Assembly (NCBI GenBank): GCA_001560895.1
Contig: CP014326.1
Location: 1,438,001 to 1,502,000 of the forward strand
Origin: Streptococcus mitis
GTDB lineage: Bacteria; Bacillota; Bacilli; Lactobacillales; Streptococcaceae
DNA length: 64,000 nt
Direction: 5' to 3'
Position numbers and translations under genes: made by a program. Below are positions 49,406-59,560 of the stretch, in pieces. The notes under the pieces were generated by a model. It was not told where the DNA came from and searched no databases. It was given only the letters and a program-made list of their open reading frames with translations. Position 1 is the stretch's first letter; every line of letters begins with the position of its first letter.

Positions 49406-50542
49406 TCAATACAATTTTAAGTCACGAGGATCAACTGGGAAGGTTGGATTATATGGGTTGTGACGGAGTTTGAAGTGTTTGACATCTTCAATAGTCTGAG
49501 TTCCAGACAATTGCATAACTGTCTTCAATTCCGCATTCAAGTGTTCAAAGACTTGGCGCACACCGACACTACCACCGAGGGCCAAGCCATAGATAACAGG
49601 GCGACCAATAGCTACCAAGTCTGCTCCTGAAGCCAAGGCTTTAAAGACGTGTTGACCACGACGAATACCAGAGTCAAAGACGATTGGCACACGTTTATCA
49701 ACTGCTTCTGCTACTTCTTGAAGTGAGTCAAAGGCGGCTGGTCCACCGTCGATTTGACGGCCACCATGGTTGGTTACCCAGATACCAGAAGCTCCTGCAG
49801 CAAGCGAACGTTCAACGTCCTCACGGCATTGTGGTCCCTTGACATAAACAGGAAGTCCTGAGTATTCAGCGATAAATTCTACGTCACGTGGAGACAAGCG
49901 TTGTTTAGCTGATTTGTAAACAAAGTCCATTGATTTACCAGCACCTTCTGGCAGGTATTCTTCAACAATCGGCATGCCAACTGGGAAAACAAAACCATTA
50001 CGCTTATCAACCTCACGATTACCCCCTACAGTAGCATCTGCTGTCAAGACAATCGCTTTGTAGCCTTCAGCCTTCACACGGTCCATGATGTGGCGGTTAA
50101 TGCCATCATCTTTACTAAAGTAAAATTGGAACCAATGAGGTGTCCCTTGAAGGGCTTCCGTAATTTCTGGAAGGTCAACAGTAGAGTAAGAGCTGGTTGT
50201 ATAAAGAGAACCAAACTCATGCACACCACGCGCAGTAGCTACTTCACCTTGTTCATTTGCCAATTTATGAGCTGCAACAGGCGCCATAATGATTGGTGAA
50301 GACAATTTTTCACCTGCAAATTCAATCTCTGTACTTGGATTTTCTACATTGCAAAGTGTATGCGGAACGATGAGTTTGTGGTTAAAGGCGCGGATATTCT
50401 CGCGTAAAGTGAAAGTATCTTCCGCTCCACTAGCGATATAGCCAAATGCTGCTTTCGGAATCACTTGTTGCGCCATTGGCTCCAAATCGTAGGTATTGAT
50501 GAAATCTACATGGCCTTCTGCATTGCTTGTTTTGTATGACAT
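49406..50542 (-). CDS. lctO: L-lactate oxidase
   Basis: FMN enzyme of the alpha-hydroxy-acid oxidase family; oxidises L-lactate to pyruvate and H2O2. 378 residues, TIM barrel. The catalytic His is in VTNHGGRQIDGGPAAFD (about residue 269), and FDSGIRRGQHVFKALASGADLVAIGRP (about 294-320) is the FMN phosphate site. It feeds pyruvate to SpxB. A cre-like palindrome lies in the leader. Confidence 0.94.
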   Translation of the reverse strand: MSYKTSNAEGHVDFINTYDLEPMAQQVIPKAAFGYIASGAEDTFTLRENIRAFNHKLIVPHTLCNVENPSTEIEFAGEKLSSPIIMAPVAAHKLANEQGEVATARGVHEFGSLYTTSSYSTVDLPEITEALQGTPHWFQFYFSKDDGINRHIMDRVKAEGYKAIVLTADATVGGNREVDKRNGFVFPVGMPIVEEYLPEGAGKSMDFVYKSAKQRLSPRDVEFIAEYSGLPVYVKGPQCREDVERSLAAGASGIWVTNHGGRQIDGGPAAFDSLQEVAEAVDKRVPIVFDSGIRRGQHVFKALASGADLVAIGRPVIYGLALGGSVGVRQVFEHLNAELKTVMQLSGTQTIEDVKHFKLRHNPYNPTFPVDPRDLKLY

Positions 50543-50559
50543 AAAATGCCCTCCTTAAT

Positions 50560-50575
50560 AAGTAAGCGTTTACTT
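50560..50575. promoter_or_regulatory. cre-like box in the lctO leader
   Basis: AAGTAAGCGTTTACTT, a near-palindrome matching TGTAAGCGTTTACA-type CcpA sites, 18 nt before the start codon. Confidence 0.65.
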
Positions 50576-50694
50576 TGTATATTACAAAAATATCTTAACT
50601 CTTTTTTCAAAACTTTTCAAATATTTTGTTTGGAAATTTCAGAAATTTTATTTCTATGATAAAAAATCCTTATAACGGCAATAAAAAATAGATA

Positions 50695-50724
50695 TTATCC
50701 AAAGGAACTTTTCAGTGCTACAAT
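50695..50724 (+). promoter_or_regulatory. Promoter of the polar amino-acid importer operon
   Basis: TTATCC, 18-nt spacer ending TGC, TACAAT; 34 nt before the TTG start. Confidence 0.55.
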
Positions 50725-50757
50725 AACTATATTATTTCTAGATGGGAGGTTCTATTT

Positions 50758-51438
50758 TTGGATTGGTCCATTGTTGAACAATATCTACCACTATATCAAA
50801 AGGCTTTTCTCCTAACCTTGCATATTGCAGCTTGGGGAATTTTGGGATCTTTTCTGCTCGGCTTAATCGTTAGTATCATCCGACATTACCGCATCCCTGT
50901 TTTGGCGCAAGTAGCGACAGCCTACATTGAATTGTCACGCAACACGCCCCTTTTGATTCAACTCTTCTTTCTCTACTTCGGGCTTCCCCGAATAGGGATT
51001 GTCCTATCTTCGGAAGTCTGTGCTACTCTGGGACTAGTCTTTTTAGGAGGCTCCTATATGGCAGAATCTTTCCGAAGTGGATTGGAAGCCGTCAGTCAAA
51101 CCCAGCATGAGATTGGCCTCGCTATCGGTCTGACGCCTGTACAGGTATTTCGCTATGTGGTTCTTCCGCAAGCAACAGCGGTGGCCCTACCGTCTTTTAG
51201 TGCCAATGTCATTTTCCTCATCAAGGAAACCTCTGTTTTCTCAGCAGTGGCTTTGGCCGACCTCATGTACGTCGCCAAGGACTTGATTGGGCTCTACTAT
51301 GAGACAGACATTGCACTGGCCATGTTGGTAATTGCTTACCTGATTATGCTTCTGCCCATCTCACTGGTCTTTAGCTGGATAGAAAGGAGGTTCCGCCATG
51401 CAGGATTCGGGAATCCAAGTACTCTTTCAGGGAAATAA
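50758..51438 (+). CDS. Polar amino-acid ABC transporter permease 1
   Basis: 226 residues with about five membrane segments (HisM/GlnP type): YIELSRNTPLLIQLFFLYFGLP (about 57-78 shortened) is the EAA-loop region for ATPase contact, with SSxSx-type GLTPVQVFRYVVLPQA. The start is TTG at 50758, supported by GGGAGG 8 nt upstream. It overlaps the next permease by 41 nt in another frame. Confidence 0.9.
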   Translation: MDWSIVEQYLPLYQKAFLLTLHIAAWGILGSFLLGLIVSIIRHYRIPVLAQVATAYIELSRNTPLLIQLFFLYFGLPRIGIVLSSEVCATLGLVFLGGSYMAESFRSGLEAVSQTQHEIGLAIGLTPVQVFRYVVLPQATAVALPSFSANVIFLIKETSVFSAVALADLMYVAKDLIGLYYETDIALAMLVIAYLIMLLPISLVFSWIERRFRHAGFGNPSTLSGK

Positions 51439-52075
51439 TCTCCTGCGTATCTTACAGGGATTGGGCGTTACGATTGGGATTTCGATCCTGTCTGTCATTT
51501 TATCCATGATTTTAGGAACAGTCATGGGAATCATCATGACCTCCCATTCTAGAATCGTACGATTTTTAACACGATTGTATCTGGAATTCATCCGTATCAT
51601 GCCCCAACTGGTGCTACTCTTCATCGTTTATTTCGGATTAGCTCGAAACTTTAATATCAATATCTCTGGAGAGACTTCTGCTATTATCGTTTTTACCCTC
51701 TGGGGAACAGCTGAGATGGGGGACTTGGTTCGTGGAGCTATCACTTCCCTTCCTAAGCATCAGTTTGAAAGTGGACAAGCGCTTGGCTTGACCAATGTTC
51801 AACTTTACTACCACATCATCATCCCACAAGTCTTGAGAAGATTGCTACCACAAGCCATCAATCTTGTCACTCGGATGATTAAAACCACTTCCTTAGTCGT
51901 TTTGATTGGAGTTGTTGAAGTGACCAAGGTTGGACAGCAAATCATCGATAGCAATCGCTTGACTATCCCAACCGCTTCCTTTTGGATTTATGGAACCATT
52001 CTAGTCTTGTATTTCGCAGTCTGCTTTCCTATTTCCAAACTATCCACTCACTTAGAAAAACATTGGAGGAACTAA
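51398..52075 (+). CDS. Polar amino-acid ABC transporter permease 2
   Basis: 225-residue permease paired with the previous gene: YLEFIRIMPQLVLLFIVYFGL and LGLTNVQLYYHIIIPQVLRRLLPQ (coupling loop). ATG preceded by AAAGGAGG. Two permeases, one ATPase and one lipoprotein make a complete polar amino-acid importer. Confidence 0.9.
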   Translation: MQDSGIQVLFQGNNLLRILQGLGVTIGISILSVILSMILGTVMGIIMTSHSRIVRFLTRLYLEFIRIMPQLVLLFIVYFGLARNFNINISGETSAIIVFTLWGTAEMGDLVRGAITSLPKHQFESGQALGLTNVQLYYHIIIPQVLRRLLPQAINLVTRMIKTTSLVVLIGVVEVTKVGQQIIDSNRLTIPTASFWIYGTILVLYFAVCFPISKLSTHLEKHWRN

Positions 52076-52834
52076 ATGTCTGAAACTATTTTAGAAATCA
52101 AGGAACTAAAAAAATCCTTCGGAGACAATCCCATCCTCCAAGGTCTTTCCCTGCAAATCAAAAAAGGGGAAGTTGTGGTTATTCTTGGGCCATCTGGTTG
52201 TGGGAAAAGTACCCTGCTTCGTTGCCTCAATGGCTTAGAAAGTATTCAAGGTGGAGATATTCTTCTAGATGGCCAGTCCATTATTGGCAATCAGAAAGAT
52301 TTTCACCTCGTTCGCCAAAAGATTGGCATGGTCTTTCAAAGTTATGAACTCTTTCCCCATCTAGATGTCCTACAAAACCTCATCCTAGGGCCTATCAAGG
52401 CTCAGGGAAGAGATAAGAAGGAAGTAACGGAAGAAGCTTTGCAATTACTGGAACGTGTCGGATTGCTGGATAAACAACATAGCTTTGCGCGTCAATTATC
52501 TGGTGGACAGAAGCAACGGGTTGCAATTGTCCGTGCCCTGCTCATGCATCCAGAAATCATCCTTTTTGATGAAGTGACTGCTTCGCTGGATCCAGAGATG
52601 GTGCGTGAAGTTCTTGAACTCATCAATGATTTGGCCCAAGAAGGTCGTACCATGATTTTAGTAACTCACGAAATGCAGTTTGCTCAAGCTATTGCGGACC
52701 GCATTATCTTCCTCGACCAAGGGAAAATTGCGGAAGAAGGAAGGGCTCAGGAATTCTTCACCAATCCACAAACCAAACGAGCACAGGAATTTTTAAACGT
52801 CTTTGACTTTAGCCAATTTGGCTCATACTTATAA
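52076..52834 (+). CDS. Polar amino-acid ABC transporter ATPase
   Basis: 252 residues: Walker A GPSGCGKST (about 36-44), LSGGQKQRVAI, and ILFDEVTASLDPE, the GlnQ/HisP subfamily form. The ATG directly follows the stop of permease 2, so translation is coupled. Confidence 0.93.
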   Translation: MSETILEIKELKKSFGDNPILQGLSLQIKKGEVVVILGPSGCGKSTLLRCLNGLESIQGGDILLDGQSIIGNQKDFHLVRQKIGMVFQSYELFPHLDVLQNLILGPIKAQGRDKKEVTEEALQLLERVGLLDKQHSFARQLSGGQKQRVAIVRALLMHPEIILFDEVTASLDPEMVREVLELINDLAQEGRTMILVTHEMQFAQAIADRIIFLDQGKIAEEGRAQEFFTNPQTKRAQEFLNVFDFSQFGSYL

Positions 52835-52851
52835 CGAAAAAGGAGATTCTT

Positions 52852-53718
52852 ATGAAACTACTCAAACCACTTTTAACTGTTTTGGCACTTGCCTTTGCCC
52901 TTATCTTTGTCACAGCTTGTAGCTCAGGTGGAAATGCAGGTTCATCGTCTGGTAAAACCACTGCAAAGGCTCGCACAATCGATGAAATCAAAAAAAGCGG
53001 TGAACTACGAATCGCCGTATTTGGAGACAAAAAACCGTTTGGTTACGTTGACAATGACGGTTCTTACCAAGGTTACGATATTGAACTTGGGAACCAACTG
53101 GCACAAGACCTTGGTGTCAAGGTTAAATACGTTTCAGTAGATGCTGCCAACCGTGCTGAATACTTGATTTCAAACAAGGTGGATATCACTCTTGCCAACT
53201 TTACGGTGACTGACGAACGTAAGAAACAAGTTGATTTTGCCCTTCCTTACATGAAAGTTTCTCTTGGTGTCGTATCACCTAAGACTGGTCTTATTACAGA
53301 TGTCAAACAATTAGAAGGTAAAACCTTGATTGTCACAAAAGGAACAACTGCTGAGACTTATTTTGAAAAGAATCATCCAGAAATCAAGCTCCAAAAATAC
53401 GACCAATACAGTGACTCTTACCAAGCCCTTCTTGACGGACGTGGAGATGCCTTCTCTACTGACAATACGGAAGTCCTAGCTTGGGCGCTTGAAAACAAAG
53501 GATTTGAAGTCGGTATTACTTCCCTCGGTGATCCAGATACCATCGCAGCAGCAGTTCAAAAAGACAACCAAGAATTGCTAGACTTCATCAATAAAGATAT
53601 TGAAAAATTAGGCAAGGAAAACTTCTTCCACAAAGCCTATGAAAAAACACTTCACCCAACCTACGGTGACGCTGCTAAAGCAGATGACCTAGTTGTTGAA
53701 GGTGGAAAAGTCAACTAA
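52852..53718 (+). CDS. Polar amino-acid-binding lipoprotein
   Basis: 288 residues with a lipoprotein signal (lipobox FVTAC, Cys at about residue 23) and a type II binding fold: RTIDEIKKSGELRIAV, then GYDIELGNQLAQDLG (about 74-88) and NFTVTDERKKQVDFALPY (about 123-140), the family's signature. The bound amino acid, possibly Glu/Gln or cysteine, is not decided by sequence. Confidence 0.92.
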   Translation: MKLLKPLLTVLALAFALIFVTACSSGGNAGSSSGKTTAKARTIDEIKKSGELRIAVFGDKKPFGYVDNDGSYQGYDIELGNQLAQDLGVKVKYVSVDAANRAEYLISNKVDITLANFTVTDERKKQVDFALPYMKVSLGVVSPKTGLITDVKQLEGKTLIVTKGTTAETYFEKNHPEIKLQKYDQYSDSYQALLDGRGDAFSTDNTEVLAWALENKGFEVGITSLGDPDTIAAAVQKDNQELLDFINKDIEKLGKENFFHKAYEKTLHPTYGDAAKADDLVVEGGKVN

Positions 53719-53740
53719 TACTCAATGAAATCACAAAAAG

Positions 53741-53773
53741 AAATCAGGTAATCCTAGTGACTACCTGATTTTC
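53741..53773. terminator. Terminator between the importer operon and pyrE
   Basis: AAATCAGGTA-11-TACCTGATTTTC, perfect 10-bp stem, usable by both converging units. Confidence 0.8.
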
Positions 53774-53779
53774 TATGTC

Positions 53780-54412
53780 TTAAGCATTTTGCCAATTTTC
53801 TTGGTCTTCTTTAAAGCGTTTTAAGAGGTCCAATCCTTCTGGCGTGATGTAACCTTCTTCTTGCGCTAGGTGAATGAGTTCGCTATAGTTAGAAAGTGTC
53901 ACCAATTTCACACCAGCATCCGCAAAGTTCTTATCTGCCTTTGGCAATTGATAGCTGAAAATCGCTACAACTCCAAGTACATCTGCTCCTTCTCGCTTAG
54001 CTGCTACTACGGCTTCAAGAACAGATCCACCAGTTGAAATAAGATCTTCAACCACTACCATTTTTTGACCTTGAGCCACGCGACCTTCGATTTGATTACC
54101 AGCTCCGTGGTCTTTTGGTTTGCTACGGATGTAGGCAAATGGCAGGTTCATCTTATCAGCAATAATGGCTCCGTGTGGAATCCCTGCTGTTGCAGTCCCT
54201 GCAATCACTTCTACTTCTGGAAATTCTGCTTTAATAGCTTCCACAAAACCATTTTCAATGAGGGTACGAGTTTCTGGATAGGCTAGTGTCACACGGTTAT
54301 CTGTGTAAATCGGTGACTTGATTCCAGATGCCCAAGTAAAAGGCTCCTCTGGTTTGAGGTAAACTGCTTGAATTTTCAAGAGGTGGCTAGCGATATCTTT
54401 AGCAAGTGTCAT
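53780..54412 (-). CDS. pyrE: Orotate phosphoribosyltransferase
   Basis: Makes OMP from orotate and PRPP. The 210 residues have the PRPP loop [13 protein letters not shown] (about 119-131) and the [10 protein letters not shown] loop (about 72-81). Located 33 nt after pyrF in the same transcript. Confidence 0.96.
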   Translation of the reverse strand: MTLAKDIASHLLKIQAVYLKPEEPFTWASGIKSPIYTDNRVTLAYPETRTLIENGFVEAIKAEFPEVEVIAGTATAGIPHGAIIADKMNLPFAYIRSKPKDHGAGNQIEGRVAQGQKMVVVEDLISTGGSVLEAVVAAKREGADVLGVVAIFSYQLPKADKNFADAGVKLVTLSNYSELIHLAQEEGYITPEGLDLLKRFKEDQENWQNA

Positions 54413-54445
54413 GGTATTCTCCTTTTGTTTTTATAATCTATTTCC

Positions 54446-55147
54446 TTAATTCCAGTCCTGTGTCCATTCATCCTTGATGGCATGATAGGCTGCAACAGGA
54501 TCCTCAGCTTGCGTAATGGGACGTCCCACTACGATATAGTCACTACCGATTTGATAGGCATCTGCTGGCGTCATCACGCGTTTTTGGTCTCCAACAGCAG
54601 CTCCCTGAGGGCGAATCCCCGGTGTCAGACAGATAAAATCTGGATTGGTGGCCTGCTTGATGAGTTGAACTTCCTGAGCCGAGCAAACGACACCATCCAA
54701 GCCAGCTTCAGCTGTCTTCTTGGCATAGTGAATCACAGACTCTTGTAGGCTTGTTTGGATATTTTGAAAATCCTGCATCTGAGCTTCTGACGTTGATGTC
54801 AGCTGAGTGACGGCAATCAATTTGGCTTGGCTTCCAAGACCTTCACGCGCAGCCTTCATCATCTCTACACCACCAGCCGCATGAACATTGGTCATATCGA
54901 CACCAAGCTGAGACAAGACCTTCATGGCTGACTTGACTGTATTAGGAATGTCATGAAGTTTGAGATCCAAAAAGACACTATGACCCAAACCTTTTAAATA
55001 GGACACAATCTCAGGACCCGCTGCGTAATAGAGCTCCATCCCTACTTTTAAATAAAGACTTTCTTCTGCTGGAAAAAGAGCTAAGAATTCCTTGACTGCC
55101 TCAAAACTAGGAAAATCAAGAGCAATGACTGGACGATGTTCTCGCAT
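54446..55147 (-). CDS. pyrF: Orotidine-5'-phosphate decarboxylase
   Basis: Makes UMP from OMP. 233-residue TIM barrel; the catalytic Lys-Asp pair is in [12 protein letters not shown] (about 57-68), and the phosphate site is in LTPGIRP and VVGRPITQA. It is the first gene after a PyrR-type attenuator. Confidence 0.96.
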   Translation of the reverse strand: MREHRPVIALDFPSFEAVKEFLALFPAEESLYLKVGMELYYAAGPEIVSYLKGLGHSVFLDLKLHDIPNTVKSAMKVLSQLGVDMTNVHAAGGVEMMKAAREGLGSQAKLIAVTQLTSTSEAQMQDFQNIQTSLQESVIHYAKKTAEAGLDGVVCSAQEVQLIKQATNPDFICLTPGIRPQGAAVGDQKRVMTPADAYQIGSDYIVVGRPITQAEDPVAAYHAIKDEWTQDWN

Positions 55148-55200
55148 AGGTTTCTCCTTTTACCTTTGCTAGTGAGAGAGTCTGGCCAACAGAAGCCACG

Positions 55201-55292
55201 AAAAAAGGAACCTGCCAACAGCAAGGTTCCACGAAAAATGGGTAGTCTCCACCCTTTCACCGTCTAACCTTAGCTGCCTCTCTGGACTGCTT
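55201..55292 (-). ncRNA. PyrR-responsive attenuator leader
   Basis: On the minus strand AGTCCAGAGAGGCAGCTAAGG matches the PyrR-binding loop consensus (CAGAGAGGC at 55284-55276). A terminator, GGAACCTTGC-5-GCAGGTTCC then TTTTTT, lies at 55230-55201. Bound PyrR with UMP would favour termination before pyrF. Confidence 0.85.
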
Positions 55293-55307
55293 TAAAGGTT
55301 TTTTACT

Positions 55308-55336
55308 ATTCTATTATTTCTACTAGCACTTGTCAA
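55308..55336 (-). promoter_or_regulatory. Promoter of the pyrF-pyrE leader
   Basis: TTGACA (consensus), 17-nt spacer, TAGAAT on the minus strand. Confidence 0.8.
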
Positions 55337-55366
55337 GTAAAAACATGGCAACGTATGTGTCGCGAT

Positions 55367-55455
55367 TTTTGAGAAACTTCAAAATCCCATATAAATAAAT
55401 GTAGATACACGAAAGGGCTAAACATATAATTATATGCTTCCTGTATTTCTCAAAA
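55367..55455. other. Unexplained dyad in the pyrF-divIB gap
   Basis: TTTTGAGAAA (55367-55376) and TTTCTCAAAA (55446-55455) are perfect 10-bp inverted repeats about 70 bp apart, with a near-palindromic ACATATAATTATATGC at the middle. No ORF is present in 55337-55506 and no terminator for divIB is evident. Confidence 0.4.
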
Positions 55456-55506
55456 CTCTAGACACTTACCATGGTCACTAAAGAACTATAAGAGAAAAGG
55501 TAAAAC

Positions 55507-56751
55507 CTAGCGACGCGATGAACGCTGGGGCGTTTGATTTCGGTTGCTTTCTTCCTCCAGCTTTTTCTTCTCTTCTTCCAATTTATTCTGCTGTTCTTCT
55601 AGCCTTTTCTTCTCTTCGTCTTTCTGTTTCTTCTCAGCTTCTTCGGCCTCTTTTTTAGCTTTTTCTTCTGCCTCCATAATTAATTTATCCGCTACAGTGT
55701 AACTGTAAATTCCAGCTTCCATGTCAATCACACTTGGCTCTGACAATTGAGGCTTAATCTTACTGTAATATGGCAGTTTCTTACTCATTTCAGATAGAGG
55801 AACCAAGACTTCGTCCGAATCATTCATGGTCAATCGAATTAAATCTGAGGTCACCTTGCTTGGGGCTAATTCCACCTTCTGGATAGCAGCCTTGAGTTCT
55901 GGGCTAATTTGAGAAAGTTCTGAGACAAAAGCCTTGATTTGTTCACTATCATTAAAGAGAACTGACAAATAAGTTTCTGGTAGACTGACCAAGCTCACAG
56001 CACTGGTCTCAAGCTGACCACTGGAAAGAATAGGATAATGATTTTCACCAGAAACATAGTAGGCAACAATATCATATTCCTTGACCTTGATAATAAACTT
56101 GGTTGGAAATTGATAGACAAGTTGAGCTGATTCAACCCAATAGTTAGACTTGATCTGCTTTTCATATTTTGTCTTGTCTAGCAGAAGGTTAATCGTATAA
56201 TCCGAATCCTGAATGCCTGAAGCCTGTCGAATATCATCAGCTGTAGTTTGCACCGTTCCCTCAACACGGATATCCTTCATAGTCGCATAAGGACTGAGTA
56301 AGTAAACAGAGACAATCAATAAAAGCAGACTTGGAAATAAAATCGTTAAGGCTCGTAAGATATGGAGGCCAGGAATCTTGTCTTTAGCTGGTTTTTCTTT
56401 TGTAACCTTTTTAGCAAGCTTTTTATCCTGGTCCTCGTCCTCTTTAGCCCCTGATTCTTCTATCTCTTCTTCCTCTTTATCTCCCTCTGAGGATGCTACT
56501 TTTTCTTCAGACTCTTCCATGGCTGATTCTGAGTCTTCATAGTCTGCTTCACTCTCCTGGTCCTCCTTGTCCTCTGACTTCTCAGATTCTTCTCCCATTC
56601 GAGCTTGTCTTTCCTTTTCCTTCTCCTCAGCTAGGGCTGCCTCTTCTTCAGCCTTCTTTTTTAGGTATTCTTGGTTTCGTTTCTGCCATTCTGATAACTC
56701 TTTAAATTCTTCGAGGATTTCTTTGCCCTCATTTTTCTTATCTTTTGACAT
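55507..56751 (-). CDS. divIB: Cell-division protein DivIB/FtsQ
   Basis: Bitopic septal protein of the divisome (with DivIC and FtsL). 414 residues: a very acidic cytoplasmic N-terminus (about 1-130, runs of Glu and Asp), one membrane segment (about 133-152), a POTRA domain (about 155-225, MKDIRVEGTVQTTADDIRQ) and a beta domain to about 345. A C-terminal Lys/Glu-rich coiled-coil tail (about 350-400) follows. The charged tails are typical of pneumococcal DivIB. Last gene of murD-murG-divIB. Confidence 0.92.
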   Translation of the reverse strand: MSKDKKNEGKEILEEFKELSEWQKRNQEYLKKKAEEEAALAEEKEKERQARMGEESEKSEDKEDQESEADYEDSESAMEESEEKVASSEGDKEEEEIEESGAKEDEDQDKKLAKKVTKEKPAKDKIPGLHILRALTILFPSLLLLIVSVYLLSPYATMKDIRVEGTVQTTADDIRQASGIQDSDYTINLLLDKTKYEKQIKSNYWVESAQLVYQFPTKFIIKVKEYDIVAYYVSGENHYPILSSGQLETSAVSLVSLPETYLSVLFNDSEQIKAFVSELSQISPELKAAIQKVELAPSKVTSDLIRLTMNDSDEVLVPLSEMSKKLPYYSKIKPQLSEPSVIDMEAGIYSYTVADKLIMEAEEKAKKEAEEAEKKQKDEEKKRLEEQQNKLEEEKKKLEEESNRNQTPQRSSRR

Positions 56752-56760
56752 TTACTTTCC

Positions 56761-57819
56761 TTATGATAAATCTTTTTTCAACAATTGATAAAAATCTGCT
56801 AGAGATTTCAATTCCTTAGAAGCCTTCATCTTAGCTTGATAGTCTTCCTTGTGGCTTAGTAAGTAAGAAAGTTTCTCTTCCAAACTATCCAAGGTCAAAT
56901 CGCTTTCTTGAAGCTCTTCTGCATATCCTTTTTTTACAAAGTAAGCTGCATTTTCAATCTGGTCACCACGACTAGCCTCACGACCAAGTGGCACAATGAC
57001 ATGTAATTTCGCCATGGCCAGGAGCTCAAAAATCGTATTGGCACCACCACGTGTCACAACAATATCAGCCAAACCCATCAAGGGTTGATAGAGATTGGTC
57101 ACATAGTCAACACGAAAGAGATTTTGGCTCAACTCATTCAGGCTAGAATCTCCAGTTAGATTGATAATATTGTAGCGCTCTGTCAGTTCTTTCTTATGGT
57201 CTGTCACCAATTGGTTAAAGACACGAGCGCCTGCAGAACCACCGACAAACAATACCGTTGGCAATTTTGGATTAAAGTGGGTTTGAATATCCACCAATTC
57301 ATCTGGTTCTAGAGTATTTTGGTCTGAAACCTTGGTCACTGCTCCCACATGCTCGACCTTAGCCAAACTTGAAGCTTGCTCAAAGGTTGAATACATCTTG
57401 GTCGCAAACTTATAAGCGATTTTATTGGCCAAGCCCATAGACAGGTCAGATTCGTGAATAAAGACAGGCACTCCTGACACACGCGCAGCGATCACAGGCG
57501 GTACTGAGACAAAACCTCCCTTTGAAAAAAGGGCCTGTGGACGAAGTCGCAACATGATAAAGAGCGATTGGACAATTCCCCAACCAACTTTGAAGACATC
57601 CATCATATTTTGCCAAGAGAAATAACGACGCAATTTTCCAGTCGCAATAGAATGGAAGGTAATATCTAGACCTGACTTGAGGATTTCTTGGTGTTCGATC
57701 CCACGCTTGTCCCCGATATAGTGGACTTCCCAGCCATCTTCGATGAACTTGGGCATTAACAAAAGATTGAGGGTGACGTGTCCAACCGTCCCCCCACCTG
57801 TAAAGACAATTTTTTTCAT
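56761..57819 (-). CDS. murG: UDP-GlcNAc:undecaprenyl-PP-MurNAc-pentapeptide GlcNAc transferase
   Basis: Makes lipid II from lipid I on the inner membrane face. 352 residues, GT-B fold: GGGTVGHV near the N-terminus (streptococcal variant of GGTGGH) and [13 protein letters not shown] with the UDP-binding loop (about 255-267). It follows murD by 1 nt. Confidence 0.94.
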   Translation of the reverse strand: MKKIVFTGGGTVGHVTLNLLLMPKFIEDGWEVHYIGDKRGIEHQEILKSGLDITFHSIATGKLRRYFSWQNMMDVFKVGWGIVQSLFIMLRLRPQALFSKGGFVSVPPVIAARVSGVPVFIHESDLSMGLANKIAYKFATKMYSTFEQASSLAKVEHVGAVTKVSDQNTLEPDELVDIQTHFNPKLPTVLFVGGSAGARVFNQLVTDHKKELTERYNIINLTGDSSLNELSQNLFRVDYVTNLYQPLMGLADIVVTRGGANTIFELLAMAKLHVIVPLGREASRGDQIENAAYFVKKGYAEELQESDLTLDSLEEKLSYLLSHKEDYQAKMKASKELKSLADFYQLLKKDLS

Positions 57820-57820
57820 A

Positions 57821-59173
57821 TTATTCCTTTAACTCCGCTACTGTGTCGATAAAGAGATCGCCACGTACTTCAAAGTTAGCATACATATCCCAGCTGGCAT
57901 TGGCAGGACTGAGAAGAACCACATCTCCTTGAGTCGCAATCTCATAGGCCTTGCGGGTCGCATCTGCAATATCAGTCGCATCCACATATGCGACACCAGC
58001 CTTGTCTGCTGCCCGTTTGACACGTTCGGCAGACTGACCGAGGATGACCATCTTCTTGAGTCCAGTAATATCTGGAACCAATTCGTCAAACTCATTCCCA
58101 CGGTCCAAACCACCTGCAATCAAGATGACCTTGCTGTTGTCAAATCCTGACAAGGCTTTTTGAGTAGCCAAGATATTGGTTGACTTGCTATCATTATAGA
58201 ATTTGACACCCTTAATCTCATCCACAAATTGGAGACGGTGTTTCACCCCACCAAAGGCTGAAAGAGTTTCCTTGATGGTTTGATTGTCCACGCCACGGAG
58301 CTTGGCTACTGCAATAGTCGCAAGGGCATTTTCCACATTGTGGCTACCTGGAACTCCAATTTCATTCGCTGCCATGACCACTTCTCCACGGAAGTAGAGC
58401 TGATCATCTTCCAGATAAGCACCATCAACCTTTTCCAATGTTGAAAATGGAACAACAGTGGCTTGTGTTTTGCTAGCCAATTCTTTTGCCAAGTCTTGGT
58501 TAAAGTTCAAAACAAGGAAATCATCTGCTGTCATCTTGTTCTGGATATTCCACTTAGCTGCCACATACTCTTCAAAAGAACCATGGTAGTCAATATGAGT
58601 TGGCATGAGGTTAGTAATAACCGCAATCTCAGGATGGAATTCTTGAACGCCCATGAGTTGGAAAGAAGAAAGTTCCATAACAAGAGTATCCTTATCTGTA
58701 GCAGTTTGAGCCACTTGACTAGCTGGATAGCCGATATTTCCTGATAAGAGACCATGTTGACCAGCAGCAGTCAAAACTTCCCCGATCATCGTCGTTGTGG
58801 TTGTTTTACCATTTGAACCAGTAATACCAACAATCGGTGCTTCTGAAATCAAGTAAGCCAATTCCACCTCAGTCAAGACTGGAATACCCTTGGCCAAAGC
58901 CTTTTCAATCATGGGATTGCTGTAGGGGATACCTGGATTTTTCACCATAAGGGCAAACTCTTCATCCAAGAGTTCCAAAGGATGTCCACCTGTGATAACC
59001 TTGATCCCTTCTTCCAACAAACTTTGGGCAGCTGGATTGTCCTCGAAAGGTTTCCCATCATTTACTGTCACAATAGCGCCTAGCTTGTCCAACAAACGAG
59101 CTGCAGATTCACCAGACTTGGCCAAACCTAAAACAAGGACTTTCTTATTTTTAAATTGATCTATTACTTTCAT
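57821..59173 (-). CDS. murD: UDP-MurNAc-L-Ala:D-Glu ligase
   Basis: Adds D-Glu in the peptidoglycan precursor pathway. 450 residues: [16 protein letters not shown] (ATP site, about 115-130), [11 protein letters not shown] (about 322-332) and [20 protein letters not shown] near the end are Mur-ligase motifs. It starts the murD-murG-divIB unit. Confidence 0.96.
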   Translation of the reverse strand: MKVIDQFKNKKVLVLGLAKSGESAARLLDKLGAIVTVNDGKPFEDNPAAQSLLEEGIKVITGGHPLELLDEEFALMVKNPGIPYSNPMIEKALAKGIPVLTEVELAYLISEAPIVGITGSNGKTTTTTMIGEVLTAAGQHGLLSGNIGYPASQVAQTATDKDTLVMELSSFQLMGVQEFHPEIAVITNLMPTHIDYHGSFEEYVAAKWNIQNKMTADDFLVLNFNQDLAKELASKTQATVVPFSTLEKVDGAYLEDDQLYFRGEVVMAANEIGVPGSHNVENALATIAVAKLRGVDNQTIKETLSAFGGVKHRLQFVDEIKGVKFYNDSKSTNILATQKALSGFDNSKVILIAGGLDRGNEFDELVPDITGLKKMVILGQSAERVKRAADKAGVAYVDATDIADATRKAYEIATQGDVVLLSPANASWDMYANFEVRGDLFIDTVAELKE

Positions 59174-59200
59174 GTCTCAAACTCCATTTCTACTCTTACT

Positions 59201-59209
59201 ATTTTACCA
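59201..59209 (-). promoter_or_regulatory. Extended -10 promoter of murD-murG-divIB
   Basis: TGG-TAAAAT on the minus strand, 28 nt before the murD start; no clear -35. Confidence 0.5.
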
Positions 59210-59263
59210 TTTTTATGGAAATAATTCTAAATGAAAATGCTCAGATTGGGCATTCTAACAAGC

Positions 59264-59288
59264 AAAAAGAGAGCCGAAACTCTCTTTT
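59264..59288. terminator. Terminator after the DUF3165 gene
   Basis: AAAAAGAGAG-6-CTCTCTTTT; it overlaps the DUF3165 stop codon. Confidence 0.75.
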
Positions 59289-59541
59289 ATCTTCTTTTAC
59301 TTTTACTGACCGACATGAGGGTAATATCTCGCAAGCTAAAGTATGCTAGGAAGAGCATAGCGATTGCGATAAAGAATTCTGTCGGTAGCTGAAAAATTTG
59401 AAGGATAGACAACATAAGCAAAATCAAAAGTGCTACGAAAGCAAAGACGACAAGGACGATATTGACTGTCCCTTTAATGCTTTCTGGTGTCGCAAATACA
59501 TAGAGTAGTAATAAGAGGAGTCCTATGATTAAATAAACCAT
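59287..59541 (-). CDS. DUF3165 family small membrane protein
   Basis: 84 residues with three hydrophobic segments (about 2-16, 25-48, 53-70) and a basic C-terminus (SVSKSKRR). It belongs to a small family seen next to typA and murD in streptococci; no function is known. It lies 19 nt after typA, so it may be co-transcribed with it. Confidence 0.75.
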   Translation of the reverse strand: MVYLIIGLLLLLLYVFATPESIKGTVNIVLVVFAFVALLILLMLSILQIFQLPTEFFIAIAMLFLAYFSLRDITLMSVSKSKRR

Positions 59542-59560
59542 CTTTATCTCTTTCTAGCTC

